This document shows, piece by piece, positions 19,233 to 29,020 of a DNA stretch of 64,000 nucleotides; position 1 is the stretch's first letter, and every line of letters starts with the position of its first letter. Made by a program: the position numbers and the translations under genes. The notes below the pieces were generated by a model, which ran no database searches, was not told the origin of the DNA, and saw nothing but the letters and a program-made list of their open reading frames with translations. This DNA comes from Flavobacteriales bacterium (GTDB lineage Bacteria; Bacteroidota; Bacteroidia; Flavobacteriales; TMED113): positions 27,964-91,963 of the forward strand of contig PAWM01000011.1 in NCBI GenBank assembly GCA_002714185.1, given 5' to 3'.

Positions 19233-20972
19233 TTATTTCTTTTGATTCTGTCTTGATAATTCCTCTAATCTTTGCTGAAATTTAGATTTTTTTACTGGTT
19301 TACTTTTATTAGCTTGTAACATAGCATATAATTTTTTATCATCGATATTTTTTCTAATCCATGCTTGCTGTGCAAATGTGATTATATTGGCTAAAAAATA
19401 ATAATAGCTTAATGCTGACGAATAATTATTCATAACAAATAAGAAAATAACTGGCATTGTATACATTACATATTTCATTTGAGGCATTTGCGCACTACTT
19501 GAAGACATTTGATTTGAATACACCATTTGTAATGCAGTAGCAAGAGTCATTAATAATGCAAATAAACTAATATGGTCACCATATAATGGAATACTAAAAC
19601 CTAAGTCAAGAATAGAATCATAACTAGATAAATCATCTGCCCATAAAAAAGGTTGTTGTCTAAGCTCAATAGAGGCTGGAAAAAATCGAAATAAAGCAAT
19701 TAGAATTGGCAGCTGTAATAACATAGGTAAACAACCACCTAATGGATTAACACCAGTTTTTCTATATAAATTCATATGAGCCTGTTGACGTTTCATAGGG
19801 TCCTCTATCTTTTCATTTATTGCATCAATTTCAGGTTTTAAAACCCTCATTTTTGCCATAGATAAATATGAACTTTTAGTTGGTAAAAATAGAATTAACT
19901 TAATAACGAGTGCTATTAATAAAATAATGACACCATAATTTAATCCGAAATTTTCTAAAAAATTAAACATAGGTATTACTAAATACTTATTGACCCAACC
20001 AAAAATACCCCAACCTAAAGGAACTAAAGACTCAAAACCCTTATTAAATGAACTTAATAAAGAATACTTATTGGGTATAAAAAATAAATCAAATACATAA
20101 TTATTATCATTACTATCGTATTCAATTAAAAATTCTGATTTTAAATACTTTACATATTGATCGTTTTCAGGTTGAACTGAGTTAATATTTGCAGACTGAA
20201 AAGTATTATCAGAACTAATTACGGTTGAAAAAAATTGTTGTTTATGTGCAATCCAAATTGGTGCTTCAATTAACTTGTCAGAATCCTTCATTAATGGTAA
20301 CTGTTTTGAAGATTTATTATTATATGAATAATTTATAGTAGTTGTATTTCGCTCATTATCAATATTTTTTTCAAATTGATTAATTTTCTGAGCCCATATT
20401 AATTTATCTGGTTCTATATAACTACTCACTTCCCTTGTTGAAACATAAAACTTTACTTGATAACTATTAGGTAATAGCTCATATGTAAATAGTAGTTCAT
20501 TGAAATCTTGATCTTGATATTCTAATGAAATTTTATTTTCCTCTTGCAAAACATTAATGAAACGAAGTTCTTTAGAATTAATTTTTTGCTTTTTTAGATA
20601 AAAAGAAAAATTAAAATCTAAGTCAGAGACTAACTTTAAATCTAAAGAATCATAAGTATAATAATCATTTAAAATAACTTCATGGATTGAACCACCTTGA
20701 TTAGATACAATAACTGTTAATAATTCATTTGAGAGTTCATAAAATTCTAATTCAAAATCTTTAGGTTCATCTTTTTTTATTTCGTCTATAAAATTGGGCT
20801 CAATACTTTCAGATTGTATTTGATTGTTATAATTATTTACATCATTTTTTTCAACTTGAGATTTTTCATTATATTCTTCTACTGGAATTTGAGTAGTATT
20901 AAACCACAACAAAATTCCAAAAATTAATAATATCCCAATTAAAAAATTACTATCAAAAGTTTTTTGTTCCAT
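19233..20972 (-). CDS. yidC: Membrane protein insertase YidC
   Basis: 579 residues. YidC inserts and folds inner-membrane proteins with or without SecYEG. There is one N-terminal span (about 8-25), a large periplasmic beta domain (about 50-350) and the conserved five-span core from about 345, including NYGVIILLIALVIKLI, the MAKMRVLKPEIDAI loop, NPLGGCLPMLLQLPILIALF and a basic C-terminal tail. It follows pyrG by 10 bp, an arrangement usual in flavobacteria. Confidence 0.96.
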   Translation of the reverse strand: MEQKTFDSNFLIGILLIFGILLWFNTTQIPVEEYNEKSQVEKNDVNNYNNQIQSESIEPNFIDEIKKDEPKDFELEFYELSNELLTVIVSNQGGSIHEVILNDYYTYDSLDLKLVSDLDFNFSFYLKKQKINSKELRFINVLQEENKISLEYQDQDFNELLFTYELLPNSYQVKFYVSTREVSSYIEPDKLIWAQKINQFEKNIDNERNTTTINYSYNNKSSKQLPLMKDSDKLIEAPIWIAHKQQFFSTVISSDNTFQSANINSVQPENDQYVKYLKSEFLIEYDSNDNNYVFDLFFIPNKYSLLSSFNKGFESLVPLGWGIFGWVNKYLVIPMFNFLENFGLNYGVIILLIALVIKLILFLPTKSSYLSMAKMRVLKPEIDAINEKIEDPMKRQQAHMNLYRKTGVNPLGGCLPMLLQLPILIALFRFFPASIELRQQPFLWADDLSSYDSILDLGFSIPLYGDHISLFALLMTLATALQMVYSNQMSSSSAQMPQMKYVMYTMPVIFLFVMNNYSSALSYYYFLANIITFAQQAWIRKNIDDKKLYAMLQANKSKPVKKSKFQQRLEELSRQNQKK

Positions 20973-20982
20973 AATTATAAAT

Positions 20983-22575
20983 TTAAAGAGCTCTTACAAA
21001 AGATACAAAAAGTGGATGAGGTGTTATAAATGAACTCTGATATTCTGGATGAAATTGAACACCAACAAACCAAGGATGATTCTTAAGCTCAATGATTTCA
21101 ACTAAATTTAAATCTTCATTATAACCTGTAATATCCATTCCATTTAATACTAAATCTGATTTATATTTATTATTTAATTCATACCTATGTCGATGTCTTT
21201 CTTTTATATAAGTATGTTTATAGGCACTAAACACAATTGAATCTTTCTTCAACTTACATTGATAACTACCCAATCTCATTGTCCCGCCTTTATTAGCAAT
21301 ATTAATTTGATTTTTCATCAAATCAATTACAGGATATGAAGTGTTCGGATTCATCTCAGTAGAGTGAGCTCCTTTCTTTTTACATACATTCCTAAAAAAT
21401 TCAATAACAGCTACTTGCATTCCTAAGCAAATACCCAAAAAAGGAATTTTATTTTCTCTGATGTATTTTACAGCAATTATCTTGCCTTCAATGCCACGAC
21501 CACCAAATCCTGGTGCAATAATTACACCATTACACCCAATAAGTTGATTTGATATATTTTTTTTATTTATTGTTTCTGAATGTATCCATTTAATACTCAA
21601 TCCTTTAGCTAAAGATGCACTTGCATGAATTAAGGATTCATATATAGATTTATACGAATCTTTTAATTCAACATATTTTCCAATAATGCCTATTGTAATT
21701 TCTTTACTCGATTTCTTCAATCTATTTAATCGTCTTTTCCAAACAATATTATTAATCTTATTAATTTTTTTAAATCCTAATTTCTTAGCAACTACAGTAT
21801 CTAAATTTTGTTCTAACATTAATAACGGCACTTCATAAATTGTCTCAGCATTAACAGACTCAATAACAGCATCGTATTCAATATTACAAAACAATGCAAT
21901 TTTATTTTTAACATTCTTAGATATCTTTTTTTCTGTTCTACAAACTATTATATCAGGCTGAACTCCTGACTGTAGCATTGTTTTAACAGAGTGTTGAGTT
22001 GGTTTTGTTTTCACCTCACCTGTAGATGATAAAAATGGAAGTAATGTTAGATGAATAACAGCTACATCATTTTTTCTTTCAAACTTAAATTGACGTAATG
22101 CCTCAATGTATGGTAATGACTCTATGTCACCAACAGTACCACCAATTTCAACGATAATAATTTGAAATTTTTTTTTGCTCTCTAATAATAGAATTCTATT
22201 TTTTATTTCGTCAGTTATATGAGGTATAATTTGGACAGTTTTTCCTAAAAAATCACCTCTTCTTTCTCTGCGAATGACCGTCTGATAAATACTTCCCGTT
22301 GTTACATTATTAAGCTGAGAAGTTGGAATATTTAAAAATCTTTCATAATGACCTAAATCTAGGTCTGTCTCTGCTCCGTCTTCAGTTACATAACACTCTC
22401 CGTGTTCATAAGGATTTAAAGTACCTGGATCTACATTTAGATAGGGGTCGAGCTTTAAGATGGTTGTATTATAGCCTCTTGACTGAAAAAGGTTCCCTAG
22501 AGACGAAGCTACAATACCCTTACCCAATGAAGAAGTTACACCACCTGTAACAAAAATAAATTTTGATCTACGCAT
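20983..22575 (-). CDS. pyrG: CTP synthase
   Basis: 530 residues, standard. It converts UTP to CTP with glutamine. The N-terminal synthetase domain begins KFIFVTGGVTSSLGKGI (P-loop), with YLNVDPGTLNPYEHGECYVTEDGAETDLD-type blocks read in order. The C-terminal class I glutamine amidotransferase has the nucleophile in GICLGMQ and the His-Glu pair in QFHPEYQSS. It is first of the pyrG-yidC-DUF6438 run; no clear promoter element was found in the 66-bp gap upstream. Confidence 0.97.
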   Translation of the reverse strand: MRRSKFIFVTGGVTSSLGKGIVASSLGNLFQSRGYNTTILKLDPYLNVDPGTLNPYEHGECYVTEDGAETDLDLGHYERFLNIPTSQLNNVTTGSIYQTVIRRERRGDFLGKTVQIIPHITDEIKNRILLLESKKKFQIIIVEIGGTVGDIESLPYIEALRQFKFERKNDVAVIHLTLLPFLSSTGEVKTKPTQHSVKTMLQSGVQPDIIVCRTEKKISKNVKNKIALFCNIEYDAVIESVNAETIYEVPLLMLEQNLDTVVAKKLGFKKINKINNIVWKRRLNRLKKSSKEITIGIIGKYVELKDSYKSIYESLIHASASLAKGLSIKWIHSETINKKNISNQLIGCNGVIIAPGFGGRGIEGKIIAVKYIRENKIPFLGICLGMQVAVIEFFRNVCKKKGAHSTEMNPNTSYPVIDLMKNQINIANKGGTMRLGSYQCKLKKDSIVFSAYKHTYIKERHRHRYELNNKYKSDLVLNGMDITGYNEDLNLVEIIELKNHPWFVGVQFHPEYQSSFITPHPLFVSFVRAL

Positions 22576-22641
22576 TAGAGAAATGTTTCACGAATTTACA
22601 AAACAATAAGGATTATATAACAAATAAGACCTAAATAAATT

Positions 22642-24936
22642 CTAAAAAATCCAATTTATACCAAAACTAGGTATAATTGGTAATTGATTGATTCGAACTG
22701 CTTGGACACGATCATAATAAAAGATATTTTCTCTATTATACAAATTTGTAATACCTAAAGCCCATTCTAAATCACCAAATTGATTAAATACTATTTTATG
22801 TTTTATGGAAACATCTAGTCTATGATAGTCAGGTAGCCTACCAGAATTTAAGTCTGAGTAAATAATACCTAAATCTCCATTTAAATTATTAATATCTGAA
22901 CCGTTACTAAAATTAATTTCTTCATAATAAGCTTGTGTTTTTGTAAATGGAAAACCAGAACCATAATTCCATCTTATACTAAATTCTAAATTTTTCAATG
23001 TTAAAATATTTAGTTTATAAGATAGCAGTAAATTAAAATTATGCCTTCTATCATAATGAGGAAAATAAGTTTGTAGTTCATCTTCTCTCTCTACAATTCC
23101 AAATGAATACACAGTCCATATATTAATTTTATCTGTAACATACTTAATTAAAAAATCAACACCAGTAGCTAATCCTTTTTCAACGATAAACTCTTTCTTC
23201 ATATAATCAGGCTCATCTTCAAATTCAGATTCATCTTCAAAAATTTGATTCTTATTTTCAGCAATTAATTGTGAGAAATCTTTAATATATCCCTCAATAT
23301 TAAAATCTAAGTTATTATTAATATCATACTCTAAACCTGCAATATAATGAGTAGACTTTTGAAGAGCAGATTCAATTTGCTCACCCTGAAATGATTCAGG
23401 CAGACTTGTTGTACTAGATAAAAAACCAGAAAATAAATTAACAACATCTCTTTCACTAGAAGTAGACATTAAGTTTTGAGAAAAAATACCAAAAGACCCT
23501 TTAACTCTAATATTTTCAGTTAAATTATATTTTACACCTAATCTAGGTTCAACAGATGTTTCTCCCAAAGAGGTATAATTTTGAATTCTAATACTAGGAT
23601 CTATTATAAAGCGTGTGTTATTATATTTATATGTAAAATAACCTGCAAATTCTGTCGAATGATCTTCTGGATCAATCAATGTCCCTATTGAATTTCTAAA
23701 ATTTAATTTAGTAGTATATCCTAAAACCTCCACACCATATTTTAATCTATGCTTTTGAGATATAAAATATGAAAAATCTAATCCTAAATTAAAACCATCA
23801 ATAGTACTATTATCTCTAGGTGAACCAAAATCTTCCTGAAAAATATCATATTTTGTATATGATATTTTTCCCTCCACTAACATCTTAGCTGAGGAGGGTA
23901 TAAGTAATATATTAGATCCAAATCCATATGTAAGCCAACCTAAATTAGTTAAATCTATATAATTAACATTATCATTAAATCCAAATCCATATATATTGAC
24001 TTTACTTCCATTTTGACTGAAGAAAGATAACTTTCCATAAAAATCTGAAAATGAATATGGAAGACCATCATCAGAAATATATGAATAAAAAGATTCCGAA
24101 GTTTTATCTAAATATGATTTCTTAACACTTAAAATAAATGAATTAGAAATATCATTTTCAGATGATTTGAAAATTGGTCCCTCTAATAGGATTTTACTTG
24201 CAAAAGTGTTAGCAGATAATTTACCTGATAATTCTTTTTTATTTCCATCTCTTGTTTGAATATCCATAATAGACGAAATACGCCCACCATATTGAGCACC
24301 AAAACCACCAGTATAAACATCAACTTTTTTGATTAAATCTGTGTCAAATACAGAGAAAAATCCAATAGAATGAAAAGGACTATAAATAGTCATTCCATCT
24401 AATAAAACTTTATTATGAATAGGTGCACCTCCTCTAATGTATAATTGACCTCCTTGATCACCAGTAAAAACTACACCTGGTAAAACCTGGAGAAATTGTG
24501 CTACATCAGGCTCTCCTCCTATACTTGGTAATTGATTAATCGTTTTACTAGTAAGTTTTAATACTGATATATTTACCTCATTTTTCTTTTCTTCTCTTTC
24601 GGCATTAAGATTAATATTATCTAACTGAGTCGATTCCTCTTCTAAATATATTTTTAACATATCAGTATTTTTACTTGACACAGTAATTTCAACTATACTT
24701 AACTTATATCCGATATAGCTTACATGAAGCTCATAAGTTCCAAAAGGAAGGTCAGGAATAATAAATAAGCCGTTAATATCTGAAACTGCATAAAAATCAG
24801 AATTTGTAACTAAAATACTTGCACCCATTGCAGGCTCAAACACTTCGTCATAAACTAACCCTCTAATTGTTCCTGTTTGGGATATAACAATAAATGGAAA
24901 CGAAATAAGAAATAAAAAAATTATATACCTTTTCAT
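22642..24936 (-). CDS. TonB-dependent outer-membrane receptor with carboxypeptidase-like domain
   Basis: 764 residues from the ATG of MKRYIIFLFLISF. Domains in order: signal peptide (to about 20), a CarboxypepD_reg-like beta-sandwich (TIRGLVYDEVFEPAMGASILV, about 25-110), the plug domain (QLPSIGGEPDVAQFLQVLPG, LYIRGGAP, LLDGMTIYSP) and a 22-strand barrel ending in GINWIF with the usual terminal aromatic. No SusD partner is adjacent, so it is a stand-alone receptor. Ligand unknown. An ATG two codons upstream (24942) is also possible. Confidence 0.9.
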   Translation of the reverse strand: MKRYIIFLFLISFPFIVISQTGTIRGLVYDEVFEPAMGASILVTNSDFYAVSDINGLFIIPDLPFGTYELHVSYIGYKLSIVEITVSSKNTDMLKIYLEEESTQLDNINLNAEREEKKNEVNISVLKLTSKTINQLPSIGGEPDVAQFLQVLPGVVFTGDQGGQLYIRGGAPIHNKVLLDGMTIYSPFHSIGFFSVFDTDLIKKVDVYTGGFGAQYGGRISSIMDIQTRDGNKKELSGKLSANTFASKILLEGPIFKSSENDISNSFILSVKKSYLDKTSESFYSYISDDGLPYSFSDFYGKLSFFSQNGSKVNIYGFGFNDNVNYIDLTNLGWLTYGFGSNILLIPSSAKMLVEGKISYTKYDIFQEDFGSPRDNSTIDGFNLGLDFSYFISQKHRLKYGVEVLGYTTKLNFRNSIGTLIDPEDHSTEFAGYFTYKYNNTRFIIDPSIRIQNYTSLGETSVEPRLGVKYNLTENIRVKGSFGIFSQNLMSTSSERDVVNLFSGFLSSTTSLPESFQGEQIESALQKSTHYIAGLEYDINNNLDFNIEGYIKDFSQLIAENKNQIFEDESEFEDEPDYMKKEFIVEKGLATGVDFLIKYVTDKINIWTVYSFGIVEREDELQTYFPHYDRRHNFNLLLSYKLNILTLKNLEFSIRWNYGSGFPFTKTQAYYEEINFSNGSDINNLNGDLGIIYSDLNSGRLPDYHRLDVSIKHKIVFNQFGDLEWALGITNLYNRENIFYYDRVQAVRINQLPIIPSFGINWIF

Positions 24937-24989
24937 CAACATCAAAGATATTATAACCTTTTAAATTAAAACACTATATAAAGAAAAAA

Positions 24990-25985
24990 TTAGTGATAAA
25001 TAATTTTTAAAATTAAATCTTTAATTAAATGCTCAGAATTCACCCCATTAATTCCTTTGAAATTCAAGTCATATTCTTTTAATACAGATATAATACGAGA
25101 ACACTCATGAAATGAATAATGCTTACAAGCTATCTGATATGATGAAACAAAAAAAGGATGCACTTTAATTGTTTTTGCGATATAATCCCTAGATGGATTA
25201 TGAAGTGAATGCATAATTAATAATTTAGAAAAAAAAGAGAATAAAACCCCAATAGTCAAGTTTAAAGGGTATTTATTTTGATTAAGAGCAAAGTGATTAG
25301 CAATAGAAATAGCTTTTTTAACATCTTTTTGTGCAAATGCATTTTGTAATTCAAAATTATTATATTCTCTATGGATTCCTATATGAGCTTGAACATCAAA
25401 TGTTGATATCATATTCGTAGAAATTATTTTAGATAATTTATTAATTGCATTAACAATTTTAGATAAATCATAACCTAAGTGGTCGATTAATAACTGCTCA
25501 GCAAGTTGCTCAATTTTTAAATTCTTTTCATCTAGGAATGAATTAATCAATTTTGAAAACTGATAATCATATACTTTTTTACTTTCAAACACTAAACCAG
25601 ATTTTTGAAATAATTTCACCCATTTTTTTCTTTTATCAATGCTTTTCTTTTTATAGGATAGAACTAGTATAGAAGAAGGAATAGGCTTAATTAAATAGTT
25701 TTCAAGTTCATGTATTTTATCCATTTTATCTGCTTCTTTAATTAAAATTAGTTGTTGAGCACCTAACATAGGAAATGCTCTCAACATACTAACTAAAGAA
25801 TAAACATTAATATCTTTTCCATAAAAAACTTTCTGATTAAAGCTTTTTTCAGTATCTGAAATAGTATATTTCAAAAAATATGACTCAATTTTATCAATAA
25901 AATACTCTTCCTCCCCAAATAAAAGATAGTTGGAATAATCCAACTCTTTATTTTTAATTGAACTTAAAATGTTTTTAATATTCAT
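24990..25985 (-). CDS. holA: DNA polymerase III subunit delta
   Basis: 331 residues. Delta opens the sliding clamp as part of the clamp loader. The N-terminal pattern NYLLFGEEEYFIDKI and FPMLGAQQLILIKEADK is that of HolA; the rest has the AAA+ lid and collar helices with low conservation. It is divergent from the HsdR_N-type gene, with 48 bp between starts. dnaX, the gamma/tau gene, is also in this window at 35845. Confidence 0.9.
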   Translation of the reverse strand: MNIKNILSSIKNKELDYSNYLLFGEEEYFIDKIESYFLKYTISDTEKSFNQKVFYGKDINVYSLVSMLRAFPMLGAQQLILIKEADKMDKIHELENYLIKPIPSSILVLSYKKKSIDKRKKWVKLFQKSGLVFESKKVYDYQFSKLINSFLDEKNLKIEQLAEQLLIDHLGYDLSKIVNAINKLSKIISTNMISTFDVQAHIGIHREYNNFELQNAFAQKDVKKAISIANHFALNQNKYPLNLTIGVLFSFFSKLLIMHSLHNPSRDYIAKTIKVHPFFVSSYQIACKHYSFHECSRIISVLKEYDLNFKGINGVNSEHLIKDLILKIIYH

Positions 25986-26033
25986 TATTTATTAAAAATA
26001 ATATAAATTAACTTTAATAATTAGTTCTATCAT

Positions 26034-26453
26034 ATGAAAATTAAAATTGAAAATGGTAAAGAATATATTTTTGATGTAGTTAGAAAAAAATATGTAATAA
26101 AAAATCCAGAAGAATGGGTGAGGCAAAATATTATTAATTACTTAAATAATGTAAAAAAATATCCACTTGCCCTAATGTCAATTGAAAAAAAAAATGAGAT
26201 TAATAATATTAAAAAAAGATGCGATATAATATGTAATGATGTTAATGGAAATCCTATTCTTTTAATCGAATGCAAAGCATCCAAAATCCAACTTAATTCC
26301 ACTGCATTTGAACAAACGATGACATATCAAAAAAAAATTAATGCAAAATATGTTTTAATTACAAATGGCATAAAACACTACTGTTTTAAAATTGAAAAAG
26401 GAAAAAATGTTTTTTTAAAGAAAATACCAAGTTACATGGAGATTGTAAATTAA
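26034..26453 (+). CDS. Stand-alone HsdR N-terminal (PD-(D/E)XK nuclease-like) protein
   Basis: 139 residues. It corresponds to only the N-terminal nuclease fold of type I restriction subunit R (HSDR_N_2-like). PD-(D/E)XK landmarks are Glu in NPEEWVRQNI (about 29), Asp in RCDIICND (about 64) and ECK in LLIECKAS (about 78-80), followed by QTMTYQKKINAKYVLITNG. There is no helicase, HsdM or HsdS nearby, so it is not a restriction system. A similar gene beside holA is, to my knowledge, common in Bacteroidota, which suggests a housekeeping DNA role. That role is inference. Confidence 0.8.
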   Translation: MKIKIENGKEYIFDVVRKKYVIKNPEEWVRQNIINYLNNVKKYPLALMSIEKKNEINNIKKRCDIICNDVNGNPILLIECKASKIQLNSTAFEQTMTYQKKINAKYVLITNGIKHYCFKIEKGKNVFLKKIPSYMEIVN

Positions 26454-26458
26454 AAATA

Positions 26459-27103
26459 CTATTCTACATCAATAATACTTGATGAATTATTTTTTGAAAA
26501 TAATAAATATAACTCTGCAGAAGCTAATGTTATAATTGGAATCGCAATCAATAATCCCACAACAAATAATATAAAACCAATTAATAATATTAATGCTAAC
26601 ATACATAAGAATAAATATAATGTAAATACATTATCATTTGTCATCTTCCAACTTTGTTTAATTGCTTCATCAAAATTTAAATTTTTATCAACCACTAAAT
26701 ATCGTACAAATAACAACCTAGACATAATGTAAATACCTGGAAGAATAAACAAAATAAATCCTATAATAATAAAAATTGTAGATACAACAGTAGCTAAAAA
26801 ATAATGAACGAATTTATTAATACTAATTGCTGTTAAATGATGAAAAGAAATCAACTCTCCTCTCATATATTTAATAGCCATCAATGTAATAGCAGCACTA
26901 ATATATAAGCTTAATAAGCTTGCTGCTACACCAATAGGGTTTATACTTGTTTCAAAAGTGTCTACATCAATATCAAATGAACTACCAATAGAACCTACTA
27001 ATAAATTTAATACAGTAATTGCAATCCAAAAGAATGGCTGTTTTTTGAATTTACACCATCCTGTTTCTATTATATTGAAAATGGAAAATGAAATTTGTGA
27101 CAT
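26459..27103 (-). CDS. Multi-pass membrane protein
   Basis: 214 residues with about five to six hydrophobic segments (about 26-44, 58-76, 100-125, 155-190 with long glycine/proline-containing runs). The layout, with amphipathic N-terminal helix, FWIAITVLNLLVGS and SRLLFVRYLVVDKNLNFDEAIKQSWKM, resembles DUF975/YciC-like membrane proteins, in which a cytoplasmic loop with AIKxSWxxT is typical. Function unknown. It follows the DUF456 gene by 12 bp on the same strand. Confidence 0.75.
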   Translation of the reverse strand: MSQISFSIFNIIETGWCKFKKQPFFWIAITVLNLLVGSIGSSFDIDVDTFETSINPIGVAASLLSLYISAAITLMAIKYMRGELISFHHLTAISINKFVHYFLATVVSTIFIIIGFILFILPGIYIMSRLLFVRYLVVDKNLNFDEAIKQSWKMTNDNVFTLYLFLCMLALILLIGFILFVVGLLIAIPIITLASAELYLLFSKNNSSSIIDVE

Positions 27104-27115
27104 ATGATGTGTAAT

Positions 27116-27595
27116 TTAAAAATTAAATAGCTTATTTATAACAATATATAAAATATAAAGTGAATAGATGATTTTTAAAATAGTTCCAAATACAAAACCC
27201 ACTAAAGCACCTATAGCAATCCCAATTGCCTTACCCCGCTCCTTATTATCAACAAAAGCTCCTATAAGAGCACCTAAAAAAGGTACTAAGACTAATCCAA
27301 TTGGAGGAAAAAATAAACCTACTAAAATTCCAAGAAAAGTACCATACATTGAGAATTTTTCTCCTCCAAATTTTTTTACTCCAATAAATTGTAACATATA
27401 ATCAGAAAAGAAAACTAATATAGTTACGATAGAGTAAATAAAAAGTTCATTACTAGATAAATTTAAATCTGTAAAAAAGTAAAAAATTAATAATCCTATG
27501 TAACTAATTATAGGCCCTGGCAAAATAGGTAAAATTGCTCCAAATAGTCCAACTAACAATAATAACAAAGCAATTATAATAACAAACAATTCCAT
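27116..27595 (-). CDS. DUF456 family membrane protein
   Basis: 159 residues with four to five spans. The start LLLLLVGLFGAILPILPGP is the DUF456 signature, followed by a second half with repeated glycines (GTFLGILVGLFFPPIG, GAFVDNKERGKAIGIAIGALVGFVFG), which look like a helix-packing duplication. The family is widespread but has no established role. Probably co-transcribed with the following membrane protein gene. Confidence 0.82.
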   Translation of the reverse strand: MELFVIIIALLLLLVGLFGAILPILPGPIISYIGLLIFYFFTDLNLSSNELFIYSIVTILVFFSDYMLQFIGVKKFGGEKFSMYGTFLGILVGLFFPPIGLVLVPFLGALIGAFVDNKERGKAIGIAIGALVGFVFGTILKIIYSLYILYIVINKLFNF

Positions 27596-27652
27596 AGTAT
27601 CTAAATATACTATATATAATGTGATTTATTACATAGCTTATTTTCTTTTTGC

Positions 27653-27660
27653 TAAATTTG
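27653..27660 (+). promoter_or_regulatory. Candidate -7 promoter element for purB
   Basis: TAAATTTG matches TAnnTTTG exactly and lies 19 bp before the purB ATG at 27680. No TTG at the right distance was seen, so the -33 half is weak or absent. Confidence 0.5.
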
Positions 27661-27679
27661 CATTATAAGATATAATCAT

Positions 27680-29020
27680 ATGCATAATAATCTGTATAAC
27701 ATTTCACCCATTGACGGAAGATATTCTAAATTAACACAAGAATTAAATAACTATTTTTCTGAATCTGCATTAATAAAGTATAGAATTTATATAGAAATTG
27801 AATACTTTATTCGTCTCTGCAAGACTCGTTTGCCGGAACTAAAACACATCAGTAAAAAGGATTTAAATCTTATAAAAAGAATTGCATCTGAAGTGTCAGA
27901 TGAAGATATACAAAGAGTTAAACAGATAGAATCTATTACCAATCATGATGTGAAAGCTGTAGAATACTTTATTAAAGAAAAATTTGAAAAAATTAATTTA
28001 AATTCTGAAAAAGAGTTTATTCACTTTGGATTAACATCCCAAGATATAAACAACACTGCAAGCCCATTATTATTTAGGGATGGTTTAAATAATTGTTTAT
28101 ATCCCGAATTAAAGAAATTAATTAAAATACTCTTTGAATTAAGTAAAAAATGGAAAAACATCTCAATGCTAGCCCATACTCACGGACAACCTGCATCACC
28201 AACAAAGCTAGGTAAGGAAATAAATGTGTTTAAAGTTAGAATTGACGAACAGCTAAGTCAATTAATTAAAATTCCCCATTCCGCAAAATTTGGAGGTGCT
28301 ACTGGTAATCTTAATGCACATTATGTATCATATCCTAATAAGGATTGGCATAAATTTTCATATAAATTTTTAGCTGATATTGGACTAAAAAGATCTTATC
28401 CTACTACTCAGATTGAACATTATGATAACTTAGCGTCTCAACTAGATGCGATAAAAAGAATAAATACTATACTAGTAGATTTATGTAGAGATATATGGAC
28501 ATACATTTCTATGAATTATTTTAGTCAAAAAATAAAAAAAAATGAAGTTGGTTCATCTGCTATGCCTCATAAAGTTAATCCAATTGATTTTGAAAATGCG
28601 GAAGGGAACCTGGGAGTAGCAAATGCAATACTATCACATCTATCAGATAAATTACCAATTTCAAGATTACAAAGAGATTTATCTGACTCAACGGTCATGA
28701 GAAATTTAGGTGTTCCTATTGCACATAGTGTAATCGCATATAAAGCCATATGTAAGGGACTAAATAAATTAATAGTCAATGAAAAGAAAATTTCAGATGA
28801 ATTAAATGAAAATTGGGTAATTATTTCCGAAGCTATCCAAACTATTTTAAGAAGAGAAGGGATTGAAAAACCTTATGAAAAATTAAAAGAACTTACTCGT
28901 AATAATAACAATATTCAAGAAACAGAAATTCAAGTTTTTATTGAGTCTCTAAAAATATCTAAAAAAATTAAAAAAGAATTAAATAAAATTAATCCCAACA
29001 ATTATACAGGAAAAATTTAA
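27680..29020 (+). CDS. purB: Adenylosuccinate lyase
   Basis: 446 residues. It cleaves SAICAR and adenylosuccinate in purine synthesis. The fumarase/aspartase superfamily signature is GSSAMPHKVNPIDFEN, with the mobile-loop Ser. The N-terminal ISPIDGRYSKL and the catalytic His in LAHTHGQPASPT are typical of the PurB form with the DGRY start. The gene stands alone on the plus strand and overlaps the end of lhgO by 4 bp. Confidence 0.97.
   Translation: MHNNLYNISPIDGRYSKLTQELNNYFSESALIKYRIYIEIEYFIRLCKTRLPELKHISKKDLNLIKRIASEVSDEDIQRVKQIESITNHDVKAVEYFIKEKFEKINLNSEKEFIHFGLTSQDINNTASPLLFRDGLNNCLYPELKKLIKILFELSKKWKNISMLAHTHGQPASPTKLGKEINVFKVRIDEQLSQLIKIPHSAKFGGATGNLNAHYVSYPNKDWHKFSYKFLADIGLKRSYPTTQIEHYDNLASQLDAIKRINTILVDLCRDIWTYISMNYFSQKIKKNEVGSSAMPHKVNPIDFENAEGNLGVANAILSHLSDKLPISRLQRDLSDSTVMRNLGVPIAHSVIAYKAICKGLNKLIVNEKKISDELNENWVIISEAIQTILRREGIEKPYEKLKELTRNNNNIQETEIQVFIESLKISKKIKKELNKINPNNYTGKI

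Noticed and set aside
26034..26453. Restriction-modification system
   Set aside because: Only the nuclease-like N-terminal domain of HsdR is present; no helicase, methylase or specificity gene is nearby.
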